Shown: piece by piece, positions 33,067 through 42,638 of the stretch
Position numbering within the stretch: position 1 is the first letter of the stretch
Layout of the letters: the number at the start of each line of letters is the position of its first letter
NCBI GenBank assembly: GCA_910577185.1
Contig: CAJTLR010000008.1
Coordinates: 1 to 64,000, forward strand
Origin: an uncultured Acetatifactor sp.
Lineage (GTDB): Bacteria; Bacillota; Clostridia; Lachnospirales; Lachnospiraceae
Length of the DNA stretch: 64,000 bases
Reading direction: 5' to 3'
The notes under the pieces: model-generated
Databases searched by the model: none
Seen by the model: only the letters and a program-made list of their open reading frames with translations
Told to the model about the DNA's origin: nothing
Made by a program: the position numbers and the translations under genes

Positions 33067-34404
33067 ATGGACGGCAGGGAAGAACAGCTGCAGAAGAAAA
33101 GGGAAGAGAGAAGGAAGCGCCGGGTCAGAAACCAGATTATGGCATACACTGTGCTGGGAATTATTGTGCTGGCCCTGGCGGCGGGAATTGTGTTCGGAGT
33201 CAGGTATCTGCTGAAAATGGGGACTGACACAGAACAGAAGGAGCAGGAGGAGCAGCAGGAAAAACAGGATATGATTAATGAAATTTTATCCTCCGAGGAT
33301 GATATTGCCGCCGTGTCGCCGGAACCTGTTCCGGAGCCTGCAGAGCCCACAGAGGAGGAAATGCTGGACGAGCTTGTGGACGCCAGGATTGAATCCATGT
33401 CACTGGAGGATAAGGTGGCGGGATTGTTTCTGGTGACACCGGAGACTGTCATGGGGGGAACGGCAGTGGTGCAGGCGGGGGAGGATGCCCGGCAGGCACT
33501 GACCCGGCGCCCTGTGGGGGGACTGGTCTGGCTTTCCCAGAATATACAGTCGGAAGAGCAGATAAGGGAGATGTTTGCCAGTATAAAAGAATACGCCACA
33601 TACCCGCTTTTTATGGCGGTGGATGAAGAGGGCGGCAGCGTGGCAAGGGTGACTTCGGCGGGCATCGGCTCCCCGGCGGAGGCCGCGTCGGAAATCGGTG
33701 CCAGCGGGGACCCGCAGAATGCCTACCAGGCAGGGGTGAGCATCGGAAACACTCTGTCCGCGCTTGGATTTAATCTTGATTTTGCCCCGGTGGCGGATTT
33801 GGCGAATGTGGAGGGAAGTATCATGGCAGGGCGGTCTTACGGCACGGATCCGGCCGTCGTGTCGGAATTTGTCATTTCCGTGATGACAGGACTGGAGGAG
33901 CAGAAGGTGACGGCGTGCCTGAAACATTTTCCGGGAATCGGCAGTTCCACGGAAGATACCCATGAGGGAATGGCGGCCACGGACCGTACCGCGGAACAGT
34001 TCTGGGCAGAGGAACTTGCCGTATTCGGGGCCGGCATTGAGGCGGGGGCGAATATGATTATGGTGGGGCATATGGCGGCGCCGGCGCTCACCGGAGACAA
34101 TAATCCCTGCATTTTTTCCAGAACCCTTCTGACGGATATCCTGCGGGAGCGCATGGGCTTTTCGGGGGTCATTATCACGGATGCGCTGAATATGTCGGCA
34201 GTCTCGGAATATTATGGTGCCGACGAGGCGGCCATCATGGCGGTTCTGGCAGGCTGTGACATGCTTCTGATGCCGGAGGATTTTGAAAAAGCCTATACCG
34301 GGGTGCTGCAGGCTGTCCAGGAAGGCAATATCTCGGAGGACCGCATCGACGATTCCCTGAGAAGGATTTACCGGATAAAATATGCCGATATGGTGGGGGA
34401 GTGA
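33067..34404 (+). CDS. Membrane-anchored family 3 glycosidase (NagZ-like)
   Basis: A 445-residue protein: basic, coiled N-terminus (RKKREERRKRRVRNQ-like), one membrane segment at residues 25-47 (AYTVLGIIVLALAAGIVFGV), an acidic linker and a GH3 domain from residue 100. Catalytic motifs of beta-N-acetylhexosaminidases are clear: AVDEEGGSVAR, KHFPGIGSSTEDTHEG with the His of the NagZ-type loop, and nucleophile Asp in GVIITDALNMSAV. It should trim GlcNAc from peptidoglycan or muropeptides outside the membrane. murE follows, after a terminator. GAGGG precedes the ATG. Confidence 0.88.
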   Translation: MDGREEQLQKKREERRKRRVRNQIMAYTVLGIIVLALAAGIVFGVRYLLKMGTDTEQKEQEEQQEKQDMINEILSSEDDIAAVSPEPVPEPAEPTEEEMLDELVDARIESMSLEDKVAGLFLVTPETVMGGTAVVQAGEDARQALTRRPVGGLVWLSQNIQSEEQIREMFASIKEYATYPLFMAVDEEGGSVARVTSAGIGSPAEAASEIGASGDPQNAYQAGVSIGNTLSALGFNLDFAPVADLANVEGSIMAGRSYGTDPAVVSEFVISVMTGLEEQKVTACLKHFPGIGSSTEDTHEGMAATDRTAEQFWAEELAVFGAGIEAGANMIMVGHMAAPALTGDNNPCIFSRTLLTDILRERMGFSGVIITDALNMSAVSEYYGADEAAIMAVLAGCDMLLMPEDFEKAYTGVLQAVQEGNISEDRIDDSLRRIYRIKYADMVGE

Positions 34405-34502
34405 AGGTTTTTCCCTTCCCTGCATCCGGCCCGCAGTCTGAATCAAAGCATAGTCGGTACAGGAATTCTGAACGCAGTATCCTTTTTCTTGTTTTCTTAT
34501 GG

Positions 34503-34524
34503 GACCGGGCTGCCGGTCTTCTTT
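34503..34524 (+). terminator. Terminator of the GH3 gene
   Basis: GACCGG-GCTG-CCGGTC stem followed by TTCTTT. Confidence 0.75.
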
Positions 34525-34646
34525 AAACTCATTTTGTCAGCGATATTTTCTTGTGAAAATCATTTTCCCAACATAAGTTTAATCTTTCTTCTTTTTTATT
34601 TTAGGGGTGGTAGAAATGTGCAAATTAGAGTAAAATATATTAGAAT

Positions 34647-34696
34647 GTGTTTGAAAATTCATTCCCGCCAGCTGCCGGAAAGCAATTCTCAAACAC
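34647..34696 (+). promoter_or_regulatory. Long inverted repeat in the murE leader
   Basis: GTGTTTGA-A-AATT pairs with AATT-C-TCAAACAC across a 24-nt loop. A second weaker pairing GGAAAG/CTTTCC follows (34719-34739). They lie in the AT-rich region before murE; no clear promoter was found. The rest of 34525-34646 holds nothing recognised. Confidence 0.45.
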
Positions 34697-34763
34697 GAAA
34701 GCTTGCAGCACTGGCAGGGAAAGTGTATTCGGCTTTCCGCTGAAAGGAACGGGAGAAAATGTC

Positions 34764-36245
34764 ATGAAATTATTGGATTTGCTGGAAGAATTAAAATACG
34801 AGTGTATACAGGGGAGTGTGGACAGGGAAGTACCGGCAGTAGTCTATGATTCCAGAAAAGCCGGGAAGATGCCGGGATGTCTTTTCATCTGTATTCAGGG
34901 TGCTAACTTTGACGGGCATGACTATGCCATGGACGTGGTGGAAAAAGGCGCGGGAACACTGGTGGTTTCCAAAGACGTGGCTGGCCTGGAGGAGAAGGAT
35001 GTCACTGTCATCAGGGTGGAAAATACCAGATATGCCATGGCGTTTATCTCGGCGGCGTGGTTCGGACATCCCGCAGAAAAGCTCAATGTCATAGGAATTA
35101 CCGGCACAAAGGGAAAGACCACTACCACATACCTGGTGAAAAAAATTCTGGAACATGCCGGATTCCGGGTGGGACTCATCGGAACCGTGGAGACCATTAT
35201 AGGCGATACCCATATTCCTGCGGACAGCACCACACCGGAATCTTACCTGCTGCAGGAGGATTTTGCGGCAATGGCGGAGGCCGGGCAGGACACCGTGGTC
35301 ATGGAGGTATCTTCCCAGGCCCTGAAACTTCACCGCACACAGGGATTTATCTTTGATTACGGGATTTTCACCAATCTGGAGCCGGATCATATTGCACCCA
35401 ATGAACATGCGGATTTTGCAGAATATCTCTTCTGTAAGAGTCTTCTGTTCCGACAGTGCAGAGTGGGAATCGTAAACAGGGATGATGTTCATGTGGATGA
35501 GATTCTGCAGGGGCACAGCTGTGAGGTGGAGACATTCGGCATGGGAGAGAACTGTATGCTCCGTGCCCGGGACCTGGAACTGATTCACACTCCCGGGGAG
35601 CTGGGTGTGGAGTTCCATGTGGAGGGACTGCTGGATTTTGACGTGGAAATACCAACTCCCGGACGGTTCAGCGTATATAACGCGCTTTGTGCCATTGCCA
35701 TATGCCGCCACTTTCAGGTACAGATTGCGGATATTCAGAGTGGCCTGAAATCTGCATCGGTAAAGGGCCGTATTGAGAAGGTAAAGATTTCCGATAAATT
35801 CACATTGCTGATTGATTATGCGCATAATGCCATGTCCCTGGAGAGCCTCCTGACCACACTGAGAGAGTATCATCCCCGGCGGCTGGTGTGTATGTTCGGC
35901 TGCGGGGGCAACCGTTCGAGAGACCGCCGGTTTGAGATGGGGGAAGTGAGCGGCAGACTGGCGGATTTTACGGTTATCACATCGGATAACCCCAGAAATG
36001 AGGAACCCCTGGATATTATAAAAGATATCAGGACAGGAATTGCCGGAACCGGGGGAAAGTATGTGGAAATCTGTGACAGACGGGAGGCCATAGCCTACGT
36101 GATTGCAAATGCGGAAGAAGGGGATCTGATTGTCCTGGCGGGGAAAGGGCATGAGGATTACCAGGAGATAAGGGGTAAAAAATATCCCATGGATGAGAGA
36201 GTGATCATCAGGGAGCTGCTGCAGGAAGGATTGAAGCATATCTGA
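34764..36245 (+). CDS. murE: UDP-MurNAc-tripeptide synthetase (meso-DAP adding)
   Basis: A 493-residue Mur ligase that adds the third amino acid to the peptidoglycan stem peptide. The P-loop GITGTKGKTTTTYL, the carbamylated-Lys region and the HNAMSLESLL/GCGGNRSRDRR segments are intact. The specificity motif is DNPR (TSDNPRNEEP), as in enzymes that use meso-diaminopimelate rather than lysine. The ATG at 34764 gives MKLLDLLEEL; GGGAG lies upstream. The gene is apart from a dcw cluster, with priA next. Confidence 0.95.
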   Translation: MKLLDLLEELKYECIQGSVDREVPAVVYDSRKAGKMPGCLFICIQGANFDGHDYAMDVVEKGAGTLVVSKDVAGLEEKDVTVIRVENTRYAMAFISAAWFGHPAEKLNVIGITGTKGKTTTTYLVKKILEHAGFRVGLIGTVETIIGDTHIPADSTTPESYLLQEDFAAMAEAGQDTVVMEVSSQALKLHRTQGFIFDYGIFTNLEPDHIAPNEHADFAEYLFCKSLLFRQCRVGIVNRDDVHVDEILQGHSCEVETFGMGENCMLRARDLELIHTPGELGVEFHVEGLLDFDVEIPTPGRFSVYNALCAIAICRHFQVQIADIQSGLKSASVKGRIEKVKISDKFTLLIDYAHNAMSLESLLTTLREYHPRRLVCMFGCGGNRSRDRRFEMGEVSGRLADFTVITSDNPRNEEPLDIIKDIRTGIAGTGGKYVEICDRREAIAYVIANAEEGDLIVLAGKGHEDYQEIRGKKYPMDERVIIRELLQEGLKHI

Positions 36246-36421
36246 AGGGGCAGACAGATCACTTCAATGATACTTACAAATGAGAAAACAGAATGCATGT
36301 TGACAGGACGGAATTTTGTCCGGACTGTTACGTATACCCAGTGGGCATTTTGACATTGGCGTAAAGAAAGCGCGGATAAATATGCCCAGGAGTATATGCC
36401 CGGAAGCAGGGAGAGAAAACC

Positions 36422-38716
36422 ATGAACAAGCTTTATGCGGATGTGATCGTAGACATTTCACACGAAAAACTGGATAAAACTTTTCAATATTGCGTTCCAG
36501 ACAGTATTGCGGGGATACTTGAGACAGGAATGTGCGTCGACATTCCTTTTGGAAACGGCAACAAACTGCGGAAAGGTTATGTGGTGGGGCTGGGCGACAC
36601 TTGTAAGTTTGACCCGGGGCGGATGAAAGCGATCAGGGGAATTTCCCGGAGCAGTGCGGAGATGGAGGACAGGATGATAGCCCTGGCAGGGTGGATCCGG
36701 AAAAATTACGGCTGCACCATGATACAGGCTTTAAAGACGGTCCTGCCCGCAAAGCGTTCCGTAAAAAAACTGGAACATAAGACTGTTGAACGGATTCTGG
36801 GCAGGGAAGAACTGATTTCCCTGCTGGGGGAGAGCTGCCGTAAAAAACAGGTTGCCAGGGAAAGGATTCTGCGGGAGCTTCTGGAACAGGAATCCATTCC
36901 CTATGAGTGGGTGACGGGAAAGCTGGGAGTGTCCTCCCAGACAATAAAAAGTCTGGAAAAGGCAGGCGCAGTCAGGGTGGTCAGCACCCATTCCTTCCGC
37001 AATCCGGTGAGGCTGGAAGACGAGGAGGAACATCTGAAACGCCTGAGCGACTCCCAGCGAAGGATTGTGGAGGAGGTGATGGAGGATTTTGACCAGGGCA
37101 GGCCCGATACGTATCTGCTCCACGGCATTACAGGAAGCGGCAAGACGGAAGTGTATATGCAGCTTGTAAAAGAAATGATACACCGGGGAAGGCAGGCCAT
37201 CGTGCTGATTCCGGAAATTGCCCTGACTTACCAGACATTGCTTCGTTTTTATTCCAGGTTCGGAAACAGGGTCAGCGTCCTGAATTCTTCCCTGTCCCCC
37301 GGGGAAAAATATGATCAGTGCGAACGGGCCAAAAACGGTGAGATAGATGTGATCATCGGCCCCAGATCCGCATTGTTTACTCCCTTTCCCAAAGTGGGCA
37401 TCCTAATTATTGACGAAGAACACGAGGGCAGCTATAAAAGCGAATCCTCTCCCAAGTATCACGCCAGGGAAACTGCCCTGGAAGTGGCCAGGATGCACGG
37501 GGCCAGTGTGCTGCTGGGTTCTGCCACGCCATCCCTGGAGGCTTATTTCCGGGCAGAGAGCGGGGAATATAAGCTTTTTGTGCTGAAGGAAAGGCTTACA
37601 GGAGGGCAGCTTCCCACAGTCCATATCGTGGATCTGAGACAGGAACTCAGGGATGGAAATCACTCTGTTTTCAGCGTAAAACTGCAGGAGCTGCTTGCGG
37701 ACAGACTTTCCAGGGGGGAACAGAGTATACTTTTCCTGAACAGAAGAGGATATGCGGGATTTATTTCCTGCCGGTCCTGCGGTTTTGTGAAAAAATGTCC
37801 CCATTGTGATGTGACAATGTCGGAGCACAACAATGGCCGGCTGGTGTGCCACTACTGCGGGCACAGTGAGCTAAGGCCCGGACTCTGTCCGGAGTGCGGG
37901 TCAAAATACATCAGCGGTTTCAAGGCGGGCACACAGCAGGTTGAGGAAAAGCTTAAGATTTTGTTTCCCCAGGTGCGAACGCTGCGCATGGATGCGGACA
38001 CCACCAGAACGAAAGACAGCTACGAGAAAATTCTGTCCGCATTTTCCAATGGGGAAGCAGATGTACTGATCGGCACCCAGATGATTGTAAAGGGGCATGA
38101 TTTTCCGAAAGTAACTCTGGTGGGGGTTCTGGCGGCGGATTTGTCCCTGAATGCGGCAGATTACCGGGCGGGAGAGCGCACATTCCAGCTGCTGACACAG
38201 GCGGTTGGACGCGCAGGGAGAGGAACGCTGCCCGGGGAGGCCGTGATCCAGACATATCAGCCGGAACATTATGCGGTGGTTCACGCGGCAAATCAGAATT
38301 ATGAAGGGTTTTACAAGGAAGAGATCATATTCCGCGAGATGCTGGGATACCCGCCTGTTTCCCATATGCTGGCGGTCCAGATTTTTTCCAGGGAGGAAAA
38401 TACCGGAAGAGATCTGGCGGATAAGCTGGCCCTGACCCTGAAAGAGACATTTGGGGGACTGGTCAGGGATAGGACGAGGAGGGGACAGAGCAGCTGGGAA
38501 CTGGAAAAGGATCCGCCGGAACTGCAGATAATCGGCCCGGCGCCGGCTTCCATAGGAAGAATTAATGATATTTTTAGATTTGTTTTCTATGTGAAATGTC
38601 CAAAGTATGATAAACTGGTACAGACGAAGGATTTGCTGGAAGAGAAAATCCAGGGACTGCAGCCGGGAGGCGATGTCATGTGTCAGTTTGACTTCAACCC
38701 CATAAACCTGATGTAG
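36422..38716 (+). CDS. priA: Primosomal protein N' (replication restart helicase)
   Basis: A 764-residue 3'-5' helicase that rebuilds the replisome at stalled forks. The N-terminal 3'BD domain starts ADVIVDISHEKLDKTFQY. Walker A is HGITGSGKTEVYM, Walker B the DEEH box in LIIDEEHEGSYK, and the zinc-binding region has four CxxC pairs (CRSCGFVKKCPHC ... CHYCGHSELRPGLCPEC). Length normal. The 176 bp upstream carry no clear promoter. It opens the block priA-def-fmt common in Firmicutes. Confidence 0.97.
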   Translation: MNKLYADVIVDISHEKLDKTFQYCVPDSIAGILETGMCVDIPFGNGNKLRKGYVVGLGDTCKFDPGRMKAIRGISRSSAEMEDRMIALAGWIRKNYGCTMIQALKTVLPAKRSVKKLEHKTVERILGREELISLLGESCRKKQVARERILRELLEQESIPYEWVTGKLGVSSQTIKSLEKAGAVRVVSTHSFRNPVRLEDEEEHLKRLSDSQRRIVEEVMEDFDQGRPDTYLLHGITGSGKTEVYMQLVKEMIHRGRQAIVLIPEIALTYQTLLRFYSRFGNRVSVLNSSLSPGEKYDQCERAKNGEIDVIIGPRSALFTPFPKVGILIIDEEHEGSYKSESSPKYHARETALEVARMHGASVLLGSATPSLEAYFRAESGEYKLFVLKERLTGGQLPTVHIVDLRQELRDGNHSVFSVKLQELLADRLSRGEQSILFLNRRGYAGFISCRSCGFVKKCPHCDVTMSEHNNGRLVCHYCGHSELRPGLCPECGSKYISGFKAGTQQVEEKLKILFPQVRTLRMDADTTRTKDSYEKILSAFSNGEADVLIGTQMIVKGHDFPKVTLVGVLAADLSLNAADYRAGERTFQLLTQAVGRAGRGTLPGEAVIQTYQPEHYAVVHAANQNYEGFYKEEIIFREMLGYPPVSHMLAVQIFSREENTGRDLADKLALTLKETFGGLVRDRTRRGQSSWELEKDPPELQIIGPAPASIGRINDIFRFVFYVKCPKYDKLVQTKDLLEEKIQGLQPGGDVMCQFDFNPINLM

Positions 38717-38848
38717 GGGATATGGCGGTTTGCGGAAACCAGGTATGTACAGCGGAAACCGGGGCCGGGTTATCGGATGCCTGTGCTACCCCGGAGGAAT
38801 GCGGAAGTGACAGTGGAAGATTTGTAAAAGTGAAAAGAGGATGAGGAA

Positions 38849-39337
38849 ATGGCAATCAGAAATATACGGGAAATCGGAGAAGAAGTGCTGACGAAAAAAT
38901 GCAAGGTTGTGACGGAGATGACACCCCGCACCAGGGAATTGATCGAAGACATGCTGGATACCATGTATGAAGCCAACGGCGTGGGCCTGGCAGCTCCCCA
39001 GGTAGGGATACTGAAGAGAATAGTGGTCATAGACACTACAGGGGAAGACCCCCATATCCTCATCAATCCCAGAATCGTGGAGACCAGCGGGGAGCAGGTG
39101 GGACAGGAAGCATGCTTAAGCGTGCCGGGAAAGACCGGTCAGGTGACTCGGCCCAATTATGTGAAGGCGGTGGCGCTGGATGTCAATATGAAGGAATATG
39201 AACTGGAGGGCACGGAACTGCTTGCCCGCGCCATATGCCATGAACTGGACCATCTGGATGGACATCTCTATGTGGAAAAGGTGGAAGGTTCCCTGGAGGA
39301 AGCGACAGTGGAAGTGGAAATGGACGAGGAAGAATAG
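38849..39337 (+). CDS. def: Peptide deformylase
   Basis: A 162-residue metal enzyme that removes the formyl group from new proteins. All three motifs are present: GVGLAAPQVG, EACLSVPG and the metal-binding HELDHLDG. C-terminal acidic tail. It lies 15 bp before fmt, whose product adds the formyl group to initiator tRNA, so the two are one operon. AAGAGGATGAGGAA upstream gives a suitable ribosome site. Confidence 0.97.
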   Translation: MAIRNIREIGEEVLTKKCKVVTEMTPRTRELIEDMLDTMYEANGVGLAAPQVGILKRIVVIDTTGEDPHILINPRIVETSGEQVGQEACLSVPGKTGQVTRPNYVKAVALDVNMKEYELEGTELLARAICHELDHLDGHLYVEKVEGSLEEATVEVEMDEEE

Positions 39338-39352
39338 GGGGCAGGCGGCAGG

Positions 39353-40288
39353 ATGAAAATAGTATTTATGGGAACGCCGGATTTTGCGGTGGGAGCGCTG
39401 GAGGCCCTGATAGAAGCCGGACATGAGATCACGGCGGTGGTGACGCAGCCGGACAAGCCAAAGGGAAGAAGCAAGGAACTTCTGCCGCCGCCGGTGAAAG
39501 CATGTGCGCAGAAGCATGGTATTTTGGTGATGCAGCCCAGGAGGGTGAAGACTGCAAAAGCCGTGGAGGAGCTGCGGAAACTGGAAGCGGATGTATATGT
39601 GGTGGCGGCGTTCGGGCAGATTCTCTCCGGGGAGATTCTGGGGATTCCTCCTTTTGGCTGTCTGAACATCCATGCGTCCCTGCTGCCCAAATACAGGGGC
39701 TCCTCCCCCATACAGCATGTCCTGATAGAGGGGGAAGAGAAAACCGGGGTGACTATCATGCAGATGGACGCGGGAATCGACACCGGGGATATGCTCTATA
39801 AAAAAGAGATTCTCATCGACAGGGAAGATAATTACGAGACACTGCATGATAGGCTGACAGTTCTGGGGGGAGAGGCGATTACGGAGGCGCTGGTCCTTCT
39901 GGAGCAGGGAAAGCTTGTTCCACAGAAGCAGCAGGATGAACTGAGCTGCTATGCGCCCCTGATCGGAAAAGAGATGGGCGAGATTGATTTTTCACAGGAT
40001 GCGCATGCCATAGACCGAAAAATCCGGGGAATGACACCGTGGCCCAGCGCGTTTACGAAATATAAGGGCAGACAGCTGAAAATCTGGCGCGCCGTTCCGG
40101 GGCCGGGAGAACATGCGGGAGCAGTTCCCGGGGAAATTTTGTCCGTGGACAAAGAGTCCGTGACAGTGGCTGCTGGAAGCGGGTGTCTGTGTATTTACGA
40201 ACTGCAGCTGGAGGGCAAGAAGAGAATGAAGGCACATGATTTCCTTCTGGGCGTCAGAATGCAGCCGGGGGAAGTGCTGGGAGAATAA
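39353..40288 (+). CDS. fmt: Methionyl-tRNA formyltransferase
   Basis: A 311-residue enzyme that formylates Met-tRNAi with 10-formyl-tetrahydrofolate. N-terminal IVFMGTPDFAVGALEAL, the catalytic region NIHASLLPKYRGSSPIQ with TGVTIMQMDAGIDTGDML, and a C-terminal tRNA-binding domain from residue 205 (TPWPSAFTKYKGRQLKIW). Standard length. GGCAGG-type site just upstream. Follows def. Confidence 0.97.
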   Translation: MKIVFMGTPDFAVGALEALIEAGHEITAVVTQPDKPKGRSKELLPPPVKACAQKHGILVMQPRRVKTAKAVEELRKLEADVYVVAAFGQILSGEILGIPPFGCLNIHASLLPKYRGSSPIQHVLIEGEEKTGVTIMQMDAGIDTGDMLYKKEILIDREDNYETLHDRLTVLGGEAITEALVLLEQGKLVPQKQQDELSCYAPLIGKEMGEIDFSQDAHAIDRKIRGMTPWPSAFTKYKGRQLKIWRAVPGPGEHAGAVPGEILSVDKESVTVAAGSGCLCIYELQLEGKKRMKAHDFLLGVRMQPGEVLGE

Positions 40289-40359
40289 CAGATATTTTGT
40301 TTGGAATGAGGAAGCAGACCCTTTAGTGCTATCGCGCAGCGATTTAATTAGGAGGTGTA

Positions 40360-41058
40360 ATGATGTTTTATTGGGATCCCACGTATATTTTAGTTTTAAT
40401 CGGAATGCTGATCTGTATGGGAGCAAGCGCCATGGTAAACAGCGCCATGAACAAGTACAGCAAAGTCAGAAACGCCGGGGGCATTACGGGAGCCGACGCG
40501 GCAAGACGCATCCTGAACAGCGAGGGGCTTTACAATGTGCAGATCGAATGCCTGAAATCGGACCGGGGAGATCATTACGACCCGCGCACCAACACCGTCC
40601 GTCTCAGCTATGACAATTATAACCAGCCTTCCATAACGGCAGTGGGGGTGGCCGCCCATGAATGCGGACATGCCATACAGCATGCAAAGGGCTATGCACC
40701 CCTGAATTTCCGCTCCGCCCTGGTGCCGGTTGCGAATATCGGCAGCCGGCTGGGGCTGCCCATTATTCTGCTGGGAGTGATTCTGAGCTGGAACCAGGTT
40801 CTGATCCAGGTCGGAATCTGGACGTTTGCGCTGGCGGTGCTGTTCCAGCTGGTGACCCTGCCGGTGGAATTCAACGCTTCCGCAAGGGCGGTTGCCAAGA
40901 TCGGCCAGTACGGGCTTCTGGGTACGGAGGAGACAAAAGGCTGTAAGAAAGTCCTGACCGCGGCGGCCATGACATATGTGGCGGCTGCATCATCCGCGAT
41001 CCTGCAGCTTCTGCGTCTTGTGATACTGTTCGGCGGAAATAACAGAAGGGATGACTGA
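40360..41058 (+). CDS. Membrane zinc metallopeptidase (YugP-like)
   Basis: A 232-residue integral membrane protease of the YugP/DUF-type zinc peptidase family 2. One N-terminal segment (ILVLIGMLICMGASAMV) precedes the zinc motif HECGH in GVAAHECGHAIQHA; three or more hydrophobic segments follow. Its target is unknown; it is regularly found between fmt and rsmB in Clostridia, as here. GGAGG is close to two adjacent ATGs. It ends 5 bp before rsmB. Confidence 0.9.
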   Translation: MMFYWDPTYILVLIGMLICMGASAMVNSAMNKYSKVRNAGGITGADAARRILNSEGLYNVQIECLKSDRGDHYDPRTNTVRLSYDNYNQPSITAVGVAAHECGHAIQHAKGYAPLNFRSALVPVANIGSRLGLPIILLGVILSWNQVLIQVGIWTFALAVLFQLVTLPVEFNASARAVAKIGQYGLLGTEETKGCKKVLTAAAMTYVAAASSAILQLLRLVILFGGNNRRDD

Positions 41059-41063
41059 CGGGC

Positions 41064-42473
41064 ATGAATACACGGGAGATAGTGCTGGATACACTGCTGG
41101 CCCTGGAGCAGGAGGGAGCGTATTCCCACAGGCTGGTGAAGGCAGTGCTGGATAAATACAATTATCTGGAGGCAAGAGATAAGGCCTTCATAAAACGCCT
41201 GACGGAAGGCACCCTGGAGAGGCAGCTGGAACTGGATTACTATCTGGACCAGTATTCCAGCGTGCCCGTGAAAAAGATGAAGCCCCTGATCCGGAGCGTG
41301 CTGCGGATGGGTGTGTACCAGATTCTCTATATGGACTCTGTGCCGGACAGCGCTGTGTGCAACGAAGCCTGCAAAATGACGGCAAAAAGAGGTTTCCGGA
41401 ATCTCAAGGGATTTGTGAACGCCGTACTGCGCACTGTCTCCAAGGGAAAGAATGCCCTTCCCCTGCCTGACAGCAGGAGGGAACCGGTGAAATATTTGTC
41501 CGTCAGGTATTCCATGCCCCAATGGCTTGTGGAACTCTGGCGCGGTGAATACGGTGACGAGATCACGGTAACAATTTTAAAAGGACTGCTGGAGGTCCGG
41601 CCGGTTTCCCTGCGCTTTTCCACCAGGATATCCGGGGAGGAGAGGGAAGAAATCCTGGCCCGCCTGCGGGACAGGGGCGTGAGACTGACGCAGAGTCCCT
41701 GCCTGCCCTATGTATTCCTCATGGAACATGCGGACGGTGTGGCGGGCCTGCCCGGATTCCGGGAGGGAATGTATATTGTGCAGGACGTAAGTTCCGCATT
41801 GGCAGTGGAGGCCGCCGGTATCAGGGAAACGGATTTTGTGGTGGATGTGTGCTGTGCGCCCGGGGGCAAGAGCATTCTTGCGGCGGAAAAAGCCGGAAAA
41901 GGAAGAGTGCTTGCCAGGGATGTATCGGAGGAAAAGGCTGCCCTGACGGTGGAAAATATCGGCCGCATGGGCATTGAAAATATTGAAGTGCAGGTTTTCG
42001 ACGGCACTGAGAGGGATGAGGCGCTGCTGGGAAAAGCGGATGTGGTGTTGCTGGATGTTCCCTGCTCGGGGCTTGGGGTTATGGGTAAAAAGAGAGACAT
42101 CAAATACCGGGTGACTGCAGAGGGGATTCAGGAGCTGGAAGCGCTTCAAAAGCAGATTGTGAGAGCCTGCGCCGGGTATGTGAAACCGGGGGGAACTCTT
42201 CTCTACAGCACCTGTACCATACAGAGCGGGGAAAATGAGGCAATGGTGCGGCTGATAACCCGGGAACTTGGGTTTGAGCCGGTATCCCTTGCGGGAATTC
42301 TGCCGGAAGCCGTGCTTGCCGGAAAACGGAAGCTGGAGGAAGCGCTGGAGAAGGCGGGAAGAAGCCCTGCGGTATCCCTTGAACAGGAGGAAAGAAATGC
42401 CTGTATGCAGTTCCTGCCGGGATTTACGGAATCGGATGGCTTTTTTCTGGCGCGATTCCGGCGTCCGGAATGA
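41064..42473 (+). CDS. rsmB: 16S rRNA m5C967 methyltransferase
   Basis: A 469-residue RNA methyltransferase with an N-terminal NusB-like RNA-binding domain (residues 1-135) and a C-terminal SAM domain. Motif I is VDVCCAPGGKS, motif IV LDVPCSGLGVM with the first catalytic Cys, and motif VI YSTCTIQSGENE with the second. It methylates C967 of 16S rRNA (E. coli numbering) by family knowledge. The C-terminus is about 30 residues longer than E. coli Sun. A terminator follows. Confidence 0.95.
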   Translation: MNTREIVLDTLLALEQEGAYSHRLVKAVLDKYNYLEARDKAFIKRLTEGTLERQLELDYYLDQYSSVPVKKMKPLIRSVLRMGVYQILYMDSVPDSAVCNEACKMTAKRGFRNLKGFVNAVLRTVSKGKNALPLPDSRREPVKYLSVRYSMPQWLVELWRGEYGDEITVTILKGLLEVRPVSLRFSTRISGEEREEILARLRDRGVRLTQSPCLPYVFLMEHADGVAGLPGFREGMYIVQDVSSALAVEAAGIRETDFVVDVCCAPGGKSILAAEKAGKGRVLARDVSEEKAALTVENIGRMGIENIEVQVFDGTERDEALLGKADVVLLDVPCSGLGVMGKKRDIKYRVTAEGIQELEALQKQIVRACAGYVKPGGTLLYSTCTIQSGENEAMVRLITRELGFEPVSLAGILPEAVLAGKRKLEEALEKAGRSPAVSLEQEERNACMQFLPGFTESDGFFLARFRRPE

Positions 42474-42515
42474 GGGGGCCGGGGATTGTCCCGGCAGCTT
42501 CGGGGTATTTCACGT

Positions 42516-42545
42516 CCGGCCTCATGAACCGGGCGGCCGGCTTTT
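42516..42545 (+). terminator. Terminator after rsmB
   Basis: CCGGCC / GGCCGG stem with a 13-nt loop, then CTTTTAT. Confidence 0.65.
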
Positions 42546-42568
42546 ATACGCACAGGCGCGTAAGAAAA
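42542..42568 (+). repeat. Decayed copy of the terminator-associated repeat
   Basis: TTTTATACGCACAGG then CGCGTAAGAAAAG matches, with substitutions, the first 25 bases of arrays B and C (TTTTATGCGCAGG..CGCATAAGGAAAA), again starting in the T-tract of a terminator. The hairpin core and 3' arm are missing. Confidence 0.5.
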
Positions 42569-42638
42569 GGGCCGGAATGAATTCCGGACGGATGGTTGAC
42601 AAAAGATGACAGAGAAGAACAAAACAGAGGGGAACCGG

